From: Malania oleifera
Taxonomy: Eukaryota > Streptophyta > Magnoliopsida > Santalales > Ximeniaceae
DNA length: 64,000 nucleotides
Assembly (NCBI RefSeq): GCF_029873635.1
Contig: NC_080418.1
Span: forward strand, 150,901,748 to 150,965,747
Reading direction: 5' to 3'
Of this stretch, positions 1 to 12,900 are shown in pieces; the first letter of the stretch is position 1; every line of letters starts with the position of its first letter. The notes beneath the pieces are model-generated. The model was not told the DNA's origin and did not search any database. It worked only from the letters and a program-made list of their open reading frames with translations. The position numbers and the translations under genes are program-made.

Positions 1-3000
1 TTTGCTTGTAATAATGTCTCAGATCTTAGTATGGTGTGGCATCGTCATTTAGGGCATCCCAATAATTAGATCTTATCTTATGTTTTGAACTTTGGTTTAC
101 TTGGTAATAAACAACGTTCTTCTTAATCTCTTGAGTGTGCCTCTCGCAAACTTGGTAAAAGCAAAACTCTTCCCTTCCCTTTGAATGCTAGTAGAGCTTC
201 TCAGTGTTTTGAGCTTATCCATATTGATGTTTGGGGACCTTCCTCGGTTAGTTCACATGAAATATTTAAATACTATGTGACTTTCATTGATGATCATAGC
301 ATATTTACTTGGGTCTACTTTCTTCGCTCTAAATATGAGGTTTTTGTACTTTCACTGAGTTTTTAGCTTATGTTGACAATCAATTTTCTGCTTCTATTAA
401 GACACTACGCACATATTCTAGTGGTGAATATGTGCCTAATGAGTTTTAGGCATTTTTGGCTTCTAAAGGCATTATTCATCAACATTCTTGTCCTACTACT
501 CCCCAATAGAATGGAGTAGCCGAACGCAAAAATCGTCATCTCCTAGATGTGGTCCGTACTCTCTTGTTGGAATCCTTTGTTCCATCCTTGTTCTGGGTTG
601 AGGCTTTGAAAAGTGCTACTTACTTGATTAATCGTTTACCTTCTCAAGTCCTACTCATGGAGTCTCCCTATTTCCGTTTATTTGCTAAGCAACCTAGTTA
701 CGATAACCTCTGTGCCTTTGGTTGTGTATGTTTTGTTCATTTACCTCCTCATGAGCAACATAAATTATCTGCTCAATATGTTCAATGTGCATTCTTGGGA
801 TACAATGTGTGTCAAAAGGGATTTGTTTGCTATGATCCTACATTACATCGTACACGCATTTCTAGGAATGTTATTTTCTTTGAAAATCAACATTTCTTTC
901 CCGTGTCCTCTGTACCCTCCTCTCCTACTGTGATTCTCCTTTCCTTTGAGGAGCACTTCTCGGATCCTCATCCATTCAGTTCTCGTTTTAAACCAGATAT
1001 TGTGTATACGCGGCGCCCCCACCCACATTCTCTTCCGATAGCTCATCTGATATCTGATCCTACTACACTCGAGATTCGGTCTATTGCAGCACCTTTAGAG
1101 CCTTTGGTATGTTGCTCTTCTCGAGTGCCTGTACCCCCGGGACAGATATGGGTTTCCCTCTTCAAGTTCTAGTAACTCTGTTTCAGCTCTTATTGCTGCA
1201 TTGTCCAATTTAGATATTCCCACTTCCTACTCACACACTGCCAAGCATGATTGTTGGCGACAAGTTATGTAGGAAGAAATTGCCGCTCTAGAGGCCAATC
1301 ACACCTGGGACATTAAGCCTTGTCCTCCCGCCATTGTTCCTCTAGGTTGTAAATGGGTTTACTCGGTCAAGATCCGATCTGGTGGAAGTCTGGATCATTA
1401 AGAGCTTGCCTTGTTGCACTTGCGAATAATCAAGAATATGGTGTCAATTATGAAGAGACCTTTGCTCCTATGGCTAAGATGACTACTGTTCGTACGATTC
1501 TAGCTATTGTTGCTTCTAGTGAGTGGCCGCTACATCAGATGGATGTCAAGAATGCTTTTCTTTACGGGGATCTTAAAGAGCGTATTTATATGAAGCCACC
1601 CTTGGGCTTGTTTCCCTCTCCGACTTCACATGTGTGTAAGCTTCGTCATTCTCTTAATGGTCTCAAACAAGCTCTAAGGGTCTAGTTTGATAAATTCCGC
1701 ACCACTTTATTACAATTTTCATTCAAGCGGAGCAAGTATGACACTTCATTGTTTCTTCGGAAATCAGACATGGGTATTGTTGTTCTTTTGGTTTATGTTG
1801 ATGATATTGTGATTACTGGTTCCTATTCTGCTTTACTTGCTCAGGTCAAGACTCATCTCTCAGAGTTCTTTCATATGAAAGATCTTGGGTCTCTCACATA
1901 TTTTCTTGGTCTTGAGGTGAATTGTAGTCCCTCAAGTATTTCACTCAATCAACATAAGTATGCTAGTGACTTGGTGCCCACAGCTGGCCTTTAGAAGGGT
2001 ACTTCTATTGATACTCCCATGGAATTAAATGTCAAGCTTCGCAAAGAGGAGGGTGATTTACTTGTTGATCCCTGTTTATACTTGAAATTGGTGGATTGTC
2101 TTGTCTATCTCACCATTACTAGACTAGACATTTCTTTTGTTGTACAGCAAGTTAGCCAGTTTCTTTAGACTCCTCGTAATCTTCATTTGGCTGCTGTCCG
2201 TAGGATCATACGCTATGTTTAGCGCACTTCTGCCGTGGTTTATTCTTCCCTGCGGGCAATTCTACTCGCCTTGCTGCTTATGGCGATGCTGATTGGACTG
2301 GTTGTGCGGATACACGTCGCTCCATCACTAGTTGGTGTGTGTTCTTAGGTGATGCATTGATCTCTTGAAAGAGTAAGAAGCAAGACAGAGTTTCTTAGTC
2401 ATTGACGGAATCTAAATACCAAGTGATGTCTTTTTCTTGTTTTGAAATTATTTGGCTTCAAGGCTTGCTTGCTGAGCTAGATTTTTCTGAGACTGATCCT
2501 ACACCTCTACATGCCGATAAGATGAGTGCTATCTATATCATGGCCAATCCTGTCTATCATGAGTGCACGAAGCATATTGAAGTCGATTGTCACTCTTATC
2601 CGTGAAGCATTTGAAGCTCGTGTTATCACTCTTCCACACATTTCCACTGAATTACAAATTGCAGATATCTTCACCAAGGCTCTCACTCGTCATCGACATT
2701 GCTTCCTAAGTAGCAAATTGATGCTTGTTGATCAACACCCGCATCAATTCGAGGGGGGCTATCAATAAAACAGCAAACAGCAAAGAAAAAGATTTCTTTC
2801 CTTACTTCAGCCCACATTTATTTCCTTATATTTCAATTCATTATTTTGTACAATTAGCATATGTTTAGTTTACATGTATAGGGTTTGACAGATTATAGTT
2901 TACTTGTATAGGGCTAGAATCATGCTAGACCTTATTTACTTTCCATGTATAGCATTCTTGTAAAGTCTATGTATAATATACAGAACCCAAGGCCAATTCA

Positions 3001-3026
3001 TTCGGCCATTCGCAAAATATTATACA
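1..3026 (+). mobile_element. Ty1/copia LTR retrotransposon, 3' part (fossil, runs off left edge)
   Basis: Integrase, reverse transcriptase and RNase H stretches follow each other in copia order on the plus strand. The integrase core start HIDVWGP and VTFIDDHS lie near 220-300, the reverse transcriptase motifs QMDVKNAFL and YVDDIV near 1540-1815, and the RNase H/GAG-distant tail ends near 2760. A purine tract (GAGGGGGG, about 2750-2757) is followed by a probable 3' LTR at about 2759-3026; that outer boundary is inferred from copia layout, not from a matching second LTR. The copy is an old, broken fossil with many breaks. The gag end and 5' LTR lie outside the window. It sits in an intron of the BCKDH E1-beta gene, same strand as the gene. 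Confidence 0.85.
2759..3026 (+). repeat. Probable 3' LTR of the left copia element
   Basis: The stretch directly follows the polypurine tract and ends at TATACA. Its size, about 270 bp, is usual for small copia LTRs. The 5' LTR is outside the window, so neither the ends nor a target duplication can be confirmed. Confidence 0.45.
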
Positions 3027-3600
3027 AGCTGATCTATCTAAATTGCTCAAATGATAATGAGGTGGTTTTTCACTCATGATTTTGGTAGAAGTCTTTGTTT
3101 TGGTCTTTGCCATAGGATCTGAAAACAAAAGAATTCAGTGTTCACAATGTAGAACAACCTAGCCCTGATACCATGAAAAAATATAACAAAAAGTTTATTT
3201 TTTCTTATGGGAAAGAAAACTACTCACCTTTCATTAAGAAAATGGAGGTATATATACAATTTCTACATCCTATGATGTTTACATCCACAATCAAAATCCT
3301 TAGAAAGAATGCTCTGTTAATAGAAAGTTTCCAAATATTGAGAATAGAAAATTTTCAGATTCTATTTACAGGAGATTGTGGGGAATCATAGGCGATTTTC
3401 TTGTTGCAATAATTTGAGGATCCCATTCAATTTGGGATTTGCTATTCCTGGAATTGAGGATGTCCACAAATATTGTAATAACCCTAAACAGTTGAATATG
3501 ACAGTATAAACTCCAAAACCCAGTTACAGAGAAACCAAAACTTGAAAGCTGCACAAATGAGTACAACTGCCTAGTTAGAAAATACTTCACGTTCACATAG
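3027..3600 (-). mobile_element. Ty1/copia remnant: LTR, primer-binding site and gag start (fossil)
   Basis: Read on the minus strand, an LTR-like stretch with a TATATATA box ends at 3174. It is followed by a primer-binding site resembling the initiator-Met type (TGGTATCAGGGC, 3173-3162) and then by a short gag-like start (MAKTKTKTSTK, from 3113). The remnant stops where the plus-strand copia element ends, near 3027. It is a small old fragment. The outer LTR limit near 3600 is uncertain. Confidence 0.55.
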
Positions 3601-3960
3601 CCCAGCCATCGGCCCTAGGTTATTGTTCTACCCCCGAGTATTTAACTCCTCTTATAGTTGTAGCTAGGCAAATTTAGTGTAACACCTCAAGCTGCAAAAG
3701 CCTAGCCAGTAACTTTTGGAAGGTCCGGTTTGCCCAAATTGCTTTAATCAAGTAGGTGCTCTACCTATTATGCATACCTCCCTGAAATTATGTCTTTAAA
3801 TAATATCTGATATAGTTTGACTTATTTAGAGAGAGATTAAACACTGCTACTGTAACTGAGTAGTCCCTCTTTGGAACACTCTTTCGAAGCTTCTTGCAGT
3901 GATTTTGTGTTCACATTAAGTAATGCTTGTCTCAACTAGTTTTTTTCATTTTCCTTGCAG

Positions 3961-6900
3961 TGCTTATGTATTTGGAGAAGATGTGAGCTTTGGTGGGGTC
4001 TTCCGCTGCACTACAGGATTAGCTGATCAATTTGGAAAAAATAGGGTGTTCAATACCCCTCTTTGTGAACAGGTAAATTTATTTCACATTATCTCCTGCT
4101 GTTGCGGATGTATTTCTTAGGTGGGACTCTGCTTTTGTTGTAGTATCATGCTGGAAAGGGTTCAGAATTGTGGTGAATCTCAGCATGCGTCCTCATTCAC
4201 ATTTCTAAGAATCAGCCACTGGAAGGGCCAAATTATATATTTCCTGTTATGCAAATGGAGAGCAATGGAACCTGAGAATAAATCACAATGAACACAATTA
4301 GAATTAAGTGTTTCACTCATGGAGCACTATGTTTACCATCAGCTGCATGATTAACTTCTTTGTTGATGTGACCACCACTGCAACCATGGAAGATTTAGAT
4401 GTCCTGCCAAATCTCTTGCCTCAACTATAGTAGTTGAGTTTCCTTCAATGATCAAGTATTTAATTAATTAATTCCCAGGTTCTTAGCTTGAATAATTCCA
4501 TCCTAAAACCTACTAGATTCAGCCATCAAAATTGGAGCATACCCCAGATTCCTTTCTCTGATGCATTTGCATTGACCTTCATGATTTCTGGTAGATGGTG
4601 ATTGAAACACTTCTTTCCAACCCATTAGTACCTCTGTCAGAGCCACCAAAATTTCTGATGCATAGGCAAGGACGAGACAAATATTCACTATATTGCAGAG
4701 AAACAATACAATATAGCGAGTAATGCCTTAAACCAAATGAAATTAGACCACCTTGGTCTATTCCAAAGTCTCACACCCGCATAGATGTAACTCAAAGCTC
4801 TCTGCCAATTCTACCATAGCTCCTTAGGTGCCTCTCTCTTTCACATCTAAGGCCCTAACTAATGGCATGCTCATATATATAAAGGATATTTTGCTGAGCT
4901 TCTTTTGTCCCAAGGAATTCCCTGATAATTTAGTTCCTTAATACGACTCAACAAATATAATGAAGTAATACAAGTAATTGAGACAAAATTTCCCAACAAA
5001 TCTCCACCTTGTATCAATAAAACCAAACTGAGAAATCTTAGTGGAGCTGAATATCTTGTGTTGATTTCTACACTTCATCAACAGAAGAAGCAATCCTGAA
5101 CTTTCCCTTAAATCAACCATAGCTTCATAGGTGACTCTCTCACATCCCACAAATGGTTCGTTTGTACACTATGCAGCATCTAGAGTCATTGTAGAACAAG
5201 AAAACGACATTGATATGGAACTTTCCCAAACACAGATTCTCATGCTCCAGTGATTCCCAAATATTGTAGTTTCCTGATGCAACTCTAGAATATTGCATTT
5301 CCAAAAAATAATAATTATATTCTATAAATATAATAAAGTGAACTAAAGGGTTCGAGATGAAATTTCCCAACATATTTAATTTCCAGTAAAATGTCACTTA
5401 GCATCTTTTATATTAGATACATTATATAACCTTCGTGCTGGCATGTTCTCTTCTACAGGGCATTGTCGGATTTGGAATTGGTCTTGCAGCGATGGTGAGT
5501 TTGAACAGTCAGTGCTGTATTACTTCTGCTTGCCATAATAATTATTGGTTTCATCTCATTTGATAGGGTAATCGAGCTATAGCAGAAATTCAATTTGCAG
5601 ATTATATATATCCTGCTTTTGATCAGGTATGCGTCCTCCTTGGTACTAAATTTCTATCTTGCCATCACAATTAACACTTAGTTGACAGAATGACTGCTTT
5701 ATAGATTGTCAATGAAGCTGCTAAATTTAGATACCGGAGTGGGAATCAATTCAATTGTGGAGGTATTCTTGTTATGGTTTTGTATATTTGAATCATACTT
5801 TATTTTATTTTATTTTTATTTTAGAAAATTTCTCCACATTGAGATTTATACTTGTCAGATTTGCTCGATGACTCTCAATCAAGTGGTCCTTTTCTTATAT
5901 AGAAGTCATTTTCCCTAATTACAATATATCCCTTAATTAGAATATCTCCAAATTACAGCAATGGTATATATCCCTTAATTACAATATCTCGTAATTATAG
6001 CATCTCCTAACATTAAGCATCCTAATCACAGTATCTCCTAACATTAAGCATCCTAATTACAACAGCTCCTAACATTAAGCATTGACCCCTAATTCAGGAA
6101 AGATATTTACAGATTTGTTTCCTAAACAACTATACAACAATTTATGGTAGGTTTGACAGATTTGTTTCCTAAATAAATGTAGAACAAGTTATGGTGAGTT
6201 TGTTGTCTATCCTACTAACATCCCCCCTCAAATTGATGTTGGTCAATCAAGAAGCATCAATTTGCCACAAGAAATTAATGACGTAGTCGTGTCGTAGCTT
6301 TGGTGAAGACGTCCACTATCTAAAGGTCACTTGAGACATGTGGAAGAGAGATAACCCGAGTATCGATAGCTTCCAAAATAGAATTGCAGTCCACCTCGAT
6401 ATGTTTGGTACGCTCATGATAGACGGGATTTGTAGCGATCTGAATATTACTCGTATTATCAGCATGAAGAGGAGTGGGAGTAGACTGAGGAAAACCTATT
6501 TCAGCAAGTAAGCCTCAGAGCCACACAATCTTCGAGCAGGCTGCTGACATGGCACGGTACTCTGACTCGGTCGAAGATTTGGAAATACAATCCTATTTAT
6601 TACTCTTCCAAGAGATAAAGGTAATCACCAAGAAACATACACCACTCGGTGACAGACCAGCAAGTACTAGGACATCTTGCCCAGTTGGCATCACTAAAAG
6701 CCACAAGGCGAAGAGGAATACCAGTAGAGAAGAACAAGCCACGATGAGAGGAACTCTGGAGATATCGAATAATTTGGCGGACCGCTGCAAGATGAAGGTG
6801 GTGAGGAGACTGCATAAATTGACTGACTTGCTGGACAGCAAAGGAGATGTTAGGCCGTGTAATATTGAGATAATTGAGACTACCAACTAACTATCGAAAC

Positions 6901-9900
6901 ACCGTGGGATCAGGAAGGAGATCCCCTTCCTCACATCGATACTTGACATTCACTTCCAAAAGGGTATCCATTGAAGAGGGGTCCTGCAAACCAGACAAGG
7001 AAATCAAGTCCTCCATTTATTTATGCTAATGTAGGAAAACCCCAGATGAATCGGATTGAACTTCCAAACCGAGGAAATACCGGAGAGGACCAAGATCCTT
7101 CGTATGGAAGGAATTATGAAGATGCTGCTTGAGCTGATCAATGAGAGCAGAATCAGTCCTAGAGATGACAATGTCGTCGACATAAACCAAAAGAAGAACG
7201 ATACCAACAAAAGTCGTACGAAGAAACAACGAGGAATCATACTAGCTTTGGATGAAAGAAAACCGAAATAAGGTAGCCCGGAACTTATCAAACCAGGCTC
7301 GGGGAGCCTATTTCAAACCATACAGAGAGCGCTTCATCTTACACACATTTGACGTCAACGATGAGCAGAGGCCAGGAGGAGGTGTCATGTAAACATCTTC
7401 CTGTAAATCACCGTGAAGAAATGCGTTCTTCACATCCATCTAGCAAAGGGACCTTCCCTAAGAGGCTGCAATGGCAATAATAGTACACACAGTGGTCATT
7501 TTAGCAATAGGAGCAAAGGTCTCCTTGTAGTCAACCCCATACTCCTGGCGGTTTCCAAGGGCAACCAAACGAGCTTTATAACGGTCCAAAGACCCATCAG
7601 GCCGAAGTTTCACAGAAAAAACCCACTTACACCCAATTAGCTTGATATGAGAAGGTCAAGGGACCATGTCCCAAGTCCGATTTTCTTGAAGAGCTTGAAG
7701 TTCTTCTTGCATAGCCTTTCTGTGAGTATGAATTAGGAATCGACACAGTTGATAAGGTAGCCGTGAAGGAGGTATGAGGGAAACCATACCTATCCGGTGG
7801 ATGAGAGGCATGACCAGATCGTTGAGGAGGATGCAAAATAGATTAGGATCAGGTTGCAAATCATACTCAGGAAGGGGTAGAGTTGGCCAACGGCGTTCAT
7901 ACACAAAACCAGGCTTGAAGCGTTTAGGAGGGTATATCAAATCACCAAAGTGAGGAAGAACAGAAACTGCGGGAGATGATGTAAGAGAACTAGGAAAGAA
8001 ACATTGATGCTCAAAGAAAACGATTACGAGATATATGAAATTTATTGGAGGAAGCATCATAGCACACAAACCCTTTTTGAGATAAGTTATATCCCATAAA
8101 GGCACATTTCACAGATTGCGCAGAGAGTTTGTGACGTTGATGCGGAGTTAGATGCACAAAATAGACTCAGCCAAAAGTGTGCAAGTCAAGAAAGCTAGGG
8201 TGTTGTTTATGCAGACGATAGTATGGAGAGTCAAAATTTAGCACTTTAGAAGGCAACCTATTAATCAAATATACTGCTGTAGCTAAAGCTTCAACCCAAA
8301 ATTTAGGAGGACCATAAGATGCAAGTAACAAGGTCCTAGCAACATCTAACAAATGCTGATTTTTGCGCTCAGCCACGCCGTTCTGTTGATGCGTATAAGG
8401 ACACAAGCGGTGAGAAACAATTCTTTTGTGACAAAGAAACTCAAGAAATTCTTGAGACATATATTCTCCACCAGAATCAGATCATGAAGTCTTAATGCTA
8501 GTGGTAAACTGATTCTCAACACATGCTAGAAACAATTTGAAAACGCTAAAGACTTCAGACTTATAGCACAGAAAGTATACCCAACTATACCAACTATAGT
8601 CATCTATGAATGTCACAAAATATTTATAATGAGCATGAGAAATGACAAGAGTAATGGCGGCCATCACTCTAAACTAGGTCAAAGCAATTCTTTGCCCTAC
8701 TCCCGGAAGAAGGAAAGGGAAGAATCTTAATTTTTCCAATTTTACATGTAGAACAATCAAAAGACAAAGCATGAGGCAAAGAAGAATTATAATTCAGTAA
8801 ATGAGATAAAACAACATTGTTTGGATGGCCTAAACGTTTGTACCATACTTCACAATTATTGGAAACAGTAGTACAAGCCAAAGAAATGATACTAGAAATG
8901 GAAAAGTATAATGGAAACAAGTCTCCCAACTTTAGGCCCCTTCGCTATTGTCCTCCCTAACACCGGATCCTGCACATGACTACCATCACGAGAAAACTGA
9001 ACATTATAATTATCATCCACTAATTGTCCAACCGAGATAAGACTCATAGAAAACCCAGGTGATACAAAAATATTAGTAAGTGATGGTGCGATATCACCAA
9101 CCCCAGTAATCAGTAAAAAATGGCCATTAGCAACTTGAATATTAGAAGAACCAGTGTCCTTACGAACATTGCTAAGCATGTCACTCCCATTAACATGAGC
9201 CCACAACTCCTTTCCCATTACAAAAAGTTAAAACTGAAACTCCCAGGCAGCATAATTCTTCCCTGTAAACCGAGTTTGAAAGACTTCTGAGTTATTGTTG
9301 TTAGCCATAACTAGAATCTCTCGAAATTCACTAAAAAACTGCAAACCAGAACCCGCGCCCAAGAAATCAGAAAACCAGAACCTAGAATAGACAAGGTTGA
9401 TTCAGAGAGTGGCTCTGATACCATGTCAGATTTGCTCGATGACCCTCAATCGAGTGGTCCTTTTCTTATGTAGAAGTCATTTTTTCTAATTACAATATAT
9501 CCCTTAATTACAATATCTCCTAATTACAGCATCTCCTAACATTAAGCATCCTAATTACAGCATCTCCTAACATTAGGCATTGCCCCCTAATTCAGGAAAG
9601 ATATTTACAAATCTGTTTCCTAAATCTATTCAACAATTTATGGTAGGTTTGACAGATTTTTTTCCTAAATAAATGTAGAACAATTTATGGTAAGTTTGTT
9701 GTCTGTCCTACTAACAATACTTTCATGTAATTTCCCAGGTTTAACAATAAGGGCTCCTTATGGGGCCGTGGGCCATGGTGGCCATTATCACTCACAATCG
9801 CCTGAAGCATTTTTCTGTCACGTTCCTGGCATCAAGGTATGTCTCTTTTTCTGGAAACTTGTTTCTGGGTTTTTAGGCTTGTCTCTCCAATTTCCTTTTT

Positions 9901-12900
9901 CATAGATGCGATGTTCATCATGCTAACCAGAATGTGTGATGATTTGGAGGAAACATTTATACAGGTGGAGAATAACAAAAGATCTGAATCCCATGCATTT
10001 ATGATTTTATTTTCCCATCCACTTTCTTAATAATGTAACTGCTTAGGCCTATATTGCAGTGGAAGTGTATAATATACACCATCCAAACCCTGCCTAGACT
10101 TCTTCACACAGGAACATTTTTATTATTTTATATATGAGGGTTCTGAACATCTTTCTAGGCGAAGTACTATTTGAAGTGAGAACGTCTTGGCTACTTTCCC
10201 AATTGTTTCTTTGGCTGGCTTAATAAGCATGGCAGTTGGATTGCTTCCAATTCTCTTAGAATGCTGTTCTTTTATAGGTGGTTATCCCTCGAAGCCCACG
10301 ACAAGCAAAAGGCTTGTTATTGTCATGCATACGTGATCCAAACCCTATTGTCTTTTTTGAACCAAAGGTAGCACATTCATTTATATTTGTCTCGAGTCCT
10401 AAACATTCAGTTTTTCAAATGAAAGTTTTGAAATCTTGTTTTGAATTTTCAGTGGCTTTATCGTTTGTCAGTAGAAGAGGTTCCTGAGGATGACTACATG
10501 TTGCCTCTATCAAAGGCAGAGGTATGCAGTGCCTAGTTTTACAATTTTTCAATTACTCTAACCCTGAGGAAAATTGCAAACTTAACACCAGGTAATTCGA
10601 GAAGGCAATGACATAACACTTGTTGGATGGGGCGCTCAACTATCAATTATGGAACAGGCCTGTGTGGATGCCGAGAAGGTAATTGATTTTTTGTGGAAGA
10701 ATATTCCTAGTCTTTTCAAAATTATGCAAAATTTATTTGTTAGGCATGCCTAGTTTGATTTAAAATGAGTTTAATACAATTATTACAGTCTCTTGAGAAT
10801 ATCATTAGTTGGGAAACAAGGAATTTTCGAATCAATCTCTAATTTTAACTGCCTATCTTGTACTGCTTAATCATTATATTCCATACTTTCAATTAGAACC
10901 AAGATCCAGCGTCCCTACCTGCCGGCTGGGCATTTTCTGGTGACCCAAAGTTGGTAAAAAACTGACTTCTTTCAAGAATTGAAACACTTCTCTCTCAACA
11001 TACTCAACCCAAAGCAGCAAAACTAGGACATTAGTTTTGTTTGGGAAAGAAGATTTGAATATATTTCTTTGCCGAAAGATTGCCTCATTATTGCTGCTGG
11101 CAACAAACCAAAGAGAGATAAAAATGAACATTTCAGGCAATTACTAGTCCAAATCACAGGATTTTATCTTATTGTGCATCTAGAATCATGGAAAACAAGC
11201 CTCTTTGGTGTGGATACCAAAGCTGGAAACAAAGATTCATGCAGATTAATTGAATCTAACTTTAATTGCATCACTTGCTGGCTGGACACATGTGCAGCGA
11301 AATCAACTAACCTTTTCTAACATGCTGGAAACATCATTCTTTGTCCTCAAACATCACATATGAACTTGCTCTTGATGGTGGGTATTACAAGCCACCACGA
11401 CAAATCATTTCTGTACTATTTGCAGCATAGTGCCATGGCTTCTGAGTGACAATGGAGGACCTCTTTGGTTTCTGTGTACAAAAACTCTCCCTCAACTGCT
11501 CATCTTTATATTTGATTTTCCATGTATAGAGAGAGAGGAGTGATTTGAAGTTTTTTCCCTTGAAAGAATAACTGTTCTCTCCCAAAGTCTAGATAGTAGT
11601 TGGCTCATCTTGGGCACCCTATTTGGGTCTATGACCCAATGTCCAACTATAGGGGCTCACATCTTAAATTTTGTCTACAATTGTGAATTTGAACTTGAAA
11701 CAAACCTGGATGGAACATGCTCAAATCATTGAATCAGCCTCTTCAAAATATGGAGATAAGTTTGTATATACCATGTCCTCTCTATAGACCCCACCTACCA
11801 TTGGAGCCATGTGCCTCAGATGATATGTTTTTGTGCAGTTTTCCTATGTCTACTTTCAGGTTCCCAAATATTCCCAGGCAAGTAATTCCAAGATTACAAA
11901 TGTCTTTCCCCAAGTTTGATTCTTTACAAGCTGTAGCTCATGGGGATAATTAAGTACAAAAGAATTTTGTTAATATTGTTGTTAAATACATTGTTGGCCC
12001 ACAACCTAAGAGCTTAAGCTTTTAGGTAAAGTGGTAATCTAACATGGTATCAGAGCCGGTTTCTAGGAGGTCTTAGGTTCTAATCTTGTTGCCTGCATTT
12101 ATTATGTGGTGTTTAAAAAAATTAGTGTTCCCTATAATGGGTGTTATTTATCGTGTGTTTATCTCTCCATGTGCTGTTGGGCTGCACGTGTGGGGGAGCG
12201 TTAAAGCTTGATATACATTGTTGGCCCACAACCCAAGAGCTTAAGCTTTTAGGTAAAGTGGTAATCTAACAATTATAGAGTCATTTGACCTGTGAGATTG
12301 AGCAGGATGGAATTTCTTGTGAACTCATAGACCTAAGAACTCTGATACCCTGGGACAAGGAAACAGTAGAAGCTTCGGTTAGAAAGACTGGAAGGCTTCT
12401 TGTAAGTGTTGATCTCTCCATAAAATTAAATTTATTGTTAGCCAATTGGTGTGTTTAAGTGATGAATATGATGCCTTATTTGCAGATTAGTCATGAAGCT
12501 CCTGTAACCGGAGGTTTTGGTGCTGAAATCTCTGCTTCTATTGTTGAACGTTGCTTTTTAAGGGTAAGCTCTCTTTTCGAAAATGCCACTCCTATTTGGG
12601 AATCTTTTGAGTTAAATTGCTTCAGATGATTGTTTAGTGCTCCATGATGGGTTTGCTGCCATTGGAAAAATGCTTTGTTTGATTCCCTGAGGGAAGCTTA
12701 TTATTTCTTAGCCGCTCTCTTTAGGCACTTTGTGGACCAGGACATAGCACCCCTACTAGCATGTCATCTAAACTCCTCACACACTCCCCCAGCTCCACCC
12801 CCAAAATATAAAGAAGGAGAAGGTGGGGAGACTGCCACCCAACAGAAAAAAAATGGGGCAAAAATGCCCAAATGAAAGCCCTTAAAACAGAGAAAAAGAG

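Larger units (their letters stand above)
5853..9716 (-). mobile_element. Ty1/copia LTR retrotransposon with both LTRs and target duplication (fossil)
   Basis: Left LTR 5853-6220 and right LTR 9424-9716 both begin TGTCAGATTTGCTCGATGA and end CTAACA. The element is flanked by ATACT on both sides (5848-5852 and 9717-9721), a perfect 5-bp target duplication. On the minus strand the initiator-Met primer site TGGTATCAGAGC lies beside the right LTR (9423-9412 region) and a purine tract lies beside the left LTR. Protein parts in order: protease/GAG-pre-integrase region near 9200-8670, integrase near 8670-8170, reverse transcriptase near 7700-7000 (YVDDIVIS near 7170), RNase H near 6890-6600. The copy is broken with many breaks. 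The LTRs look more than 90% alike by eye in aligned parts, though one is shorter, suggesting a moderate age. It is inserted antisense in a BCKDH intron. Confidence 0.95.

Noticed and set aside
6549-6890. Plus-strand frames inside the antisense copia element
   Set aside because: They are the complement of the RNase H region and have no own features.
12045-12056. tRNA gene at the TGGTATCAGAGC sites
   Set aside because: These are primer-binding sites complementary to the tRNA 3' end. No cloverleaf, A box or B box layout is present.
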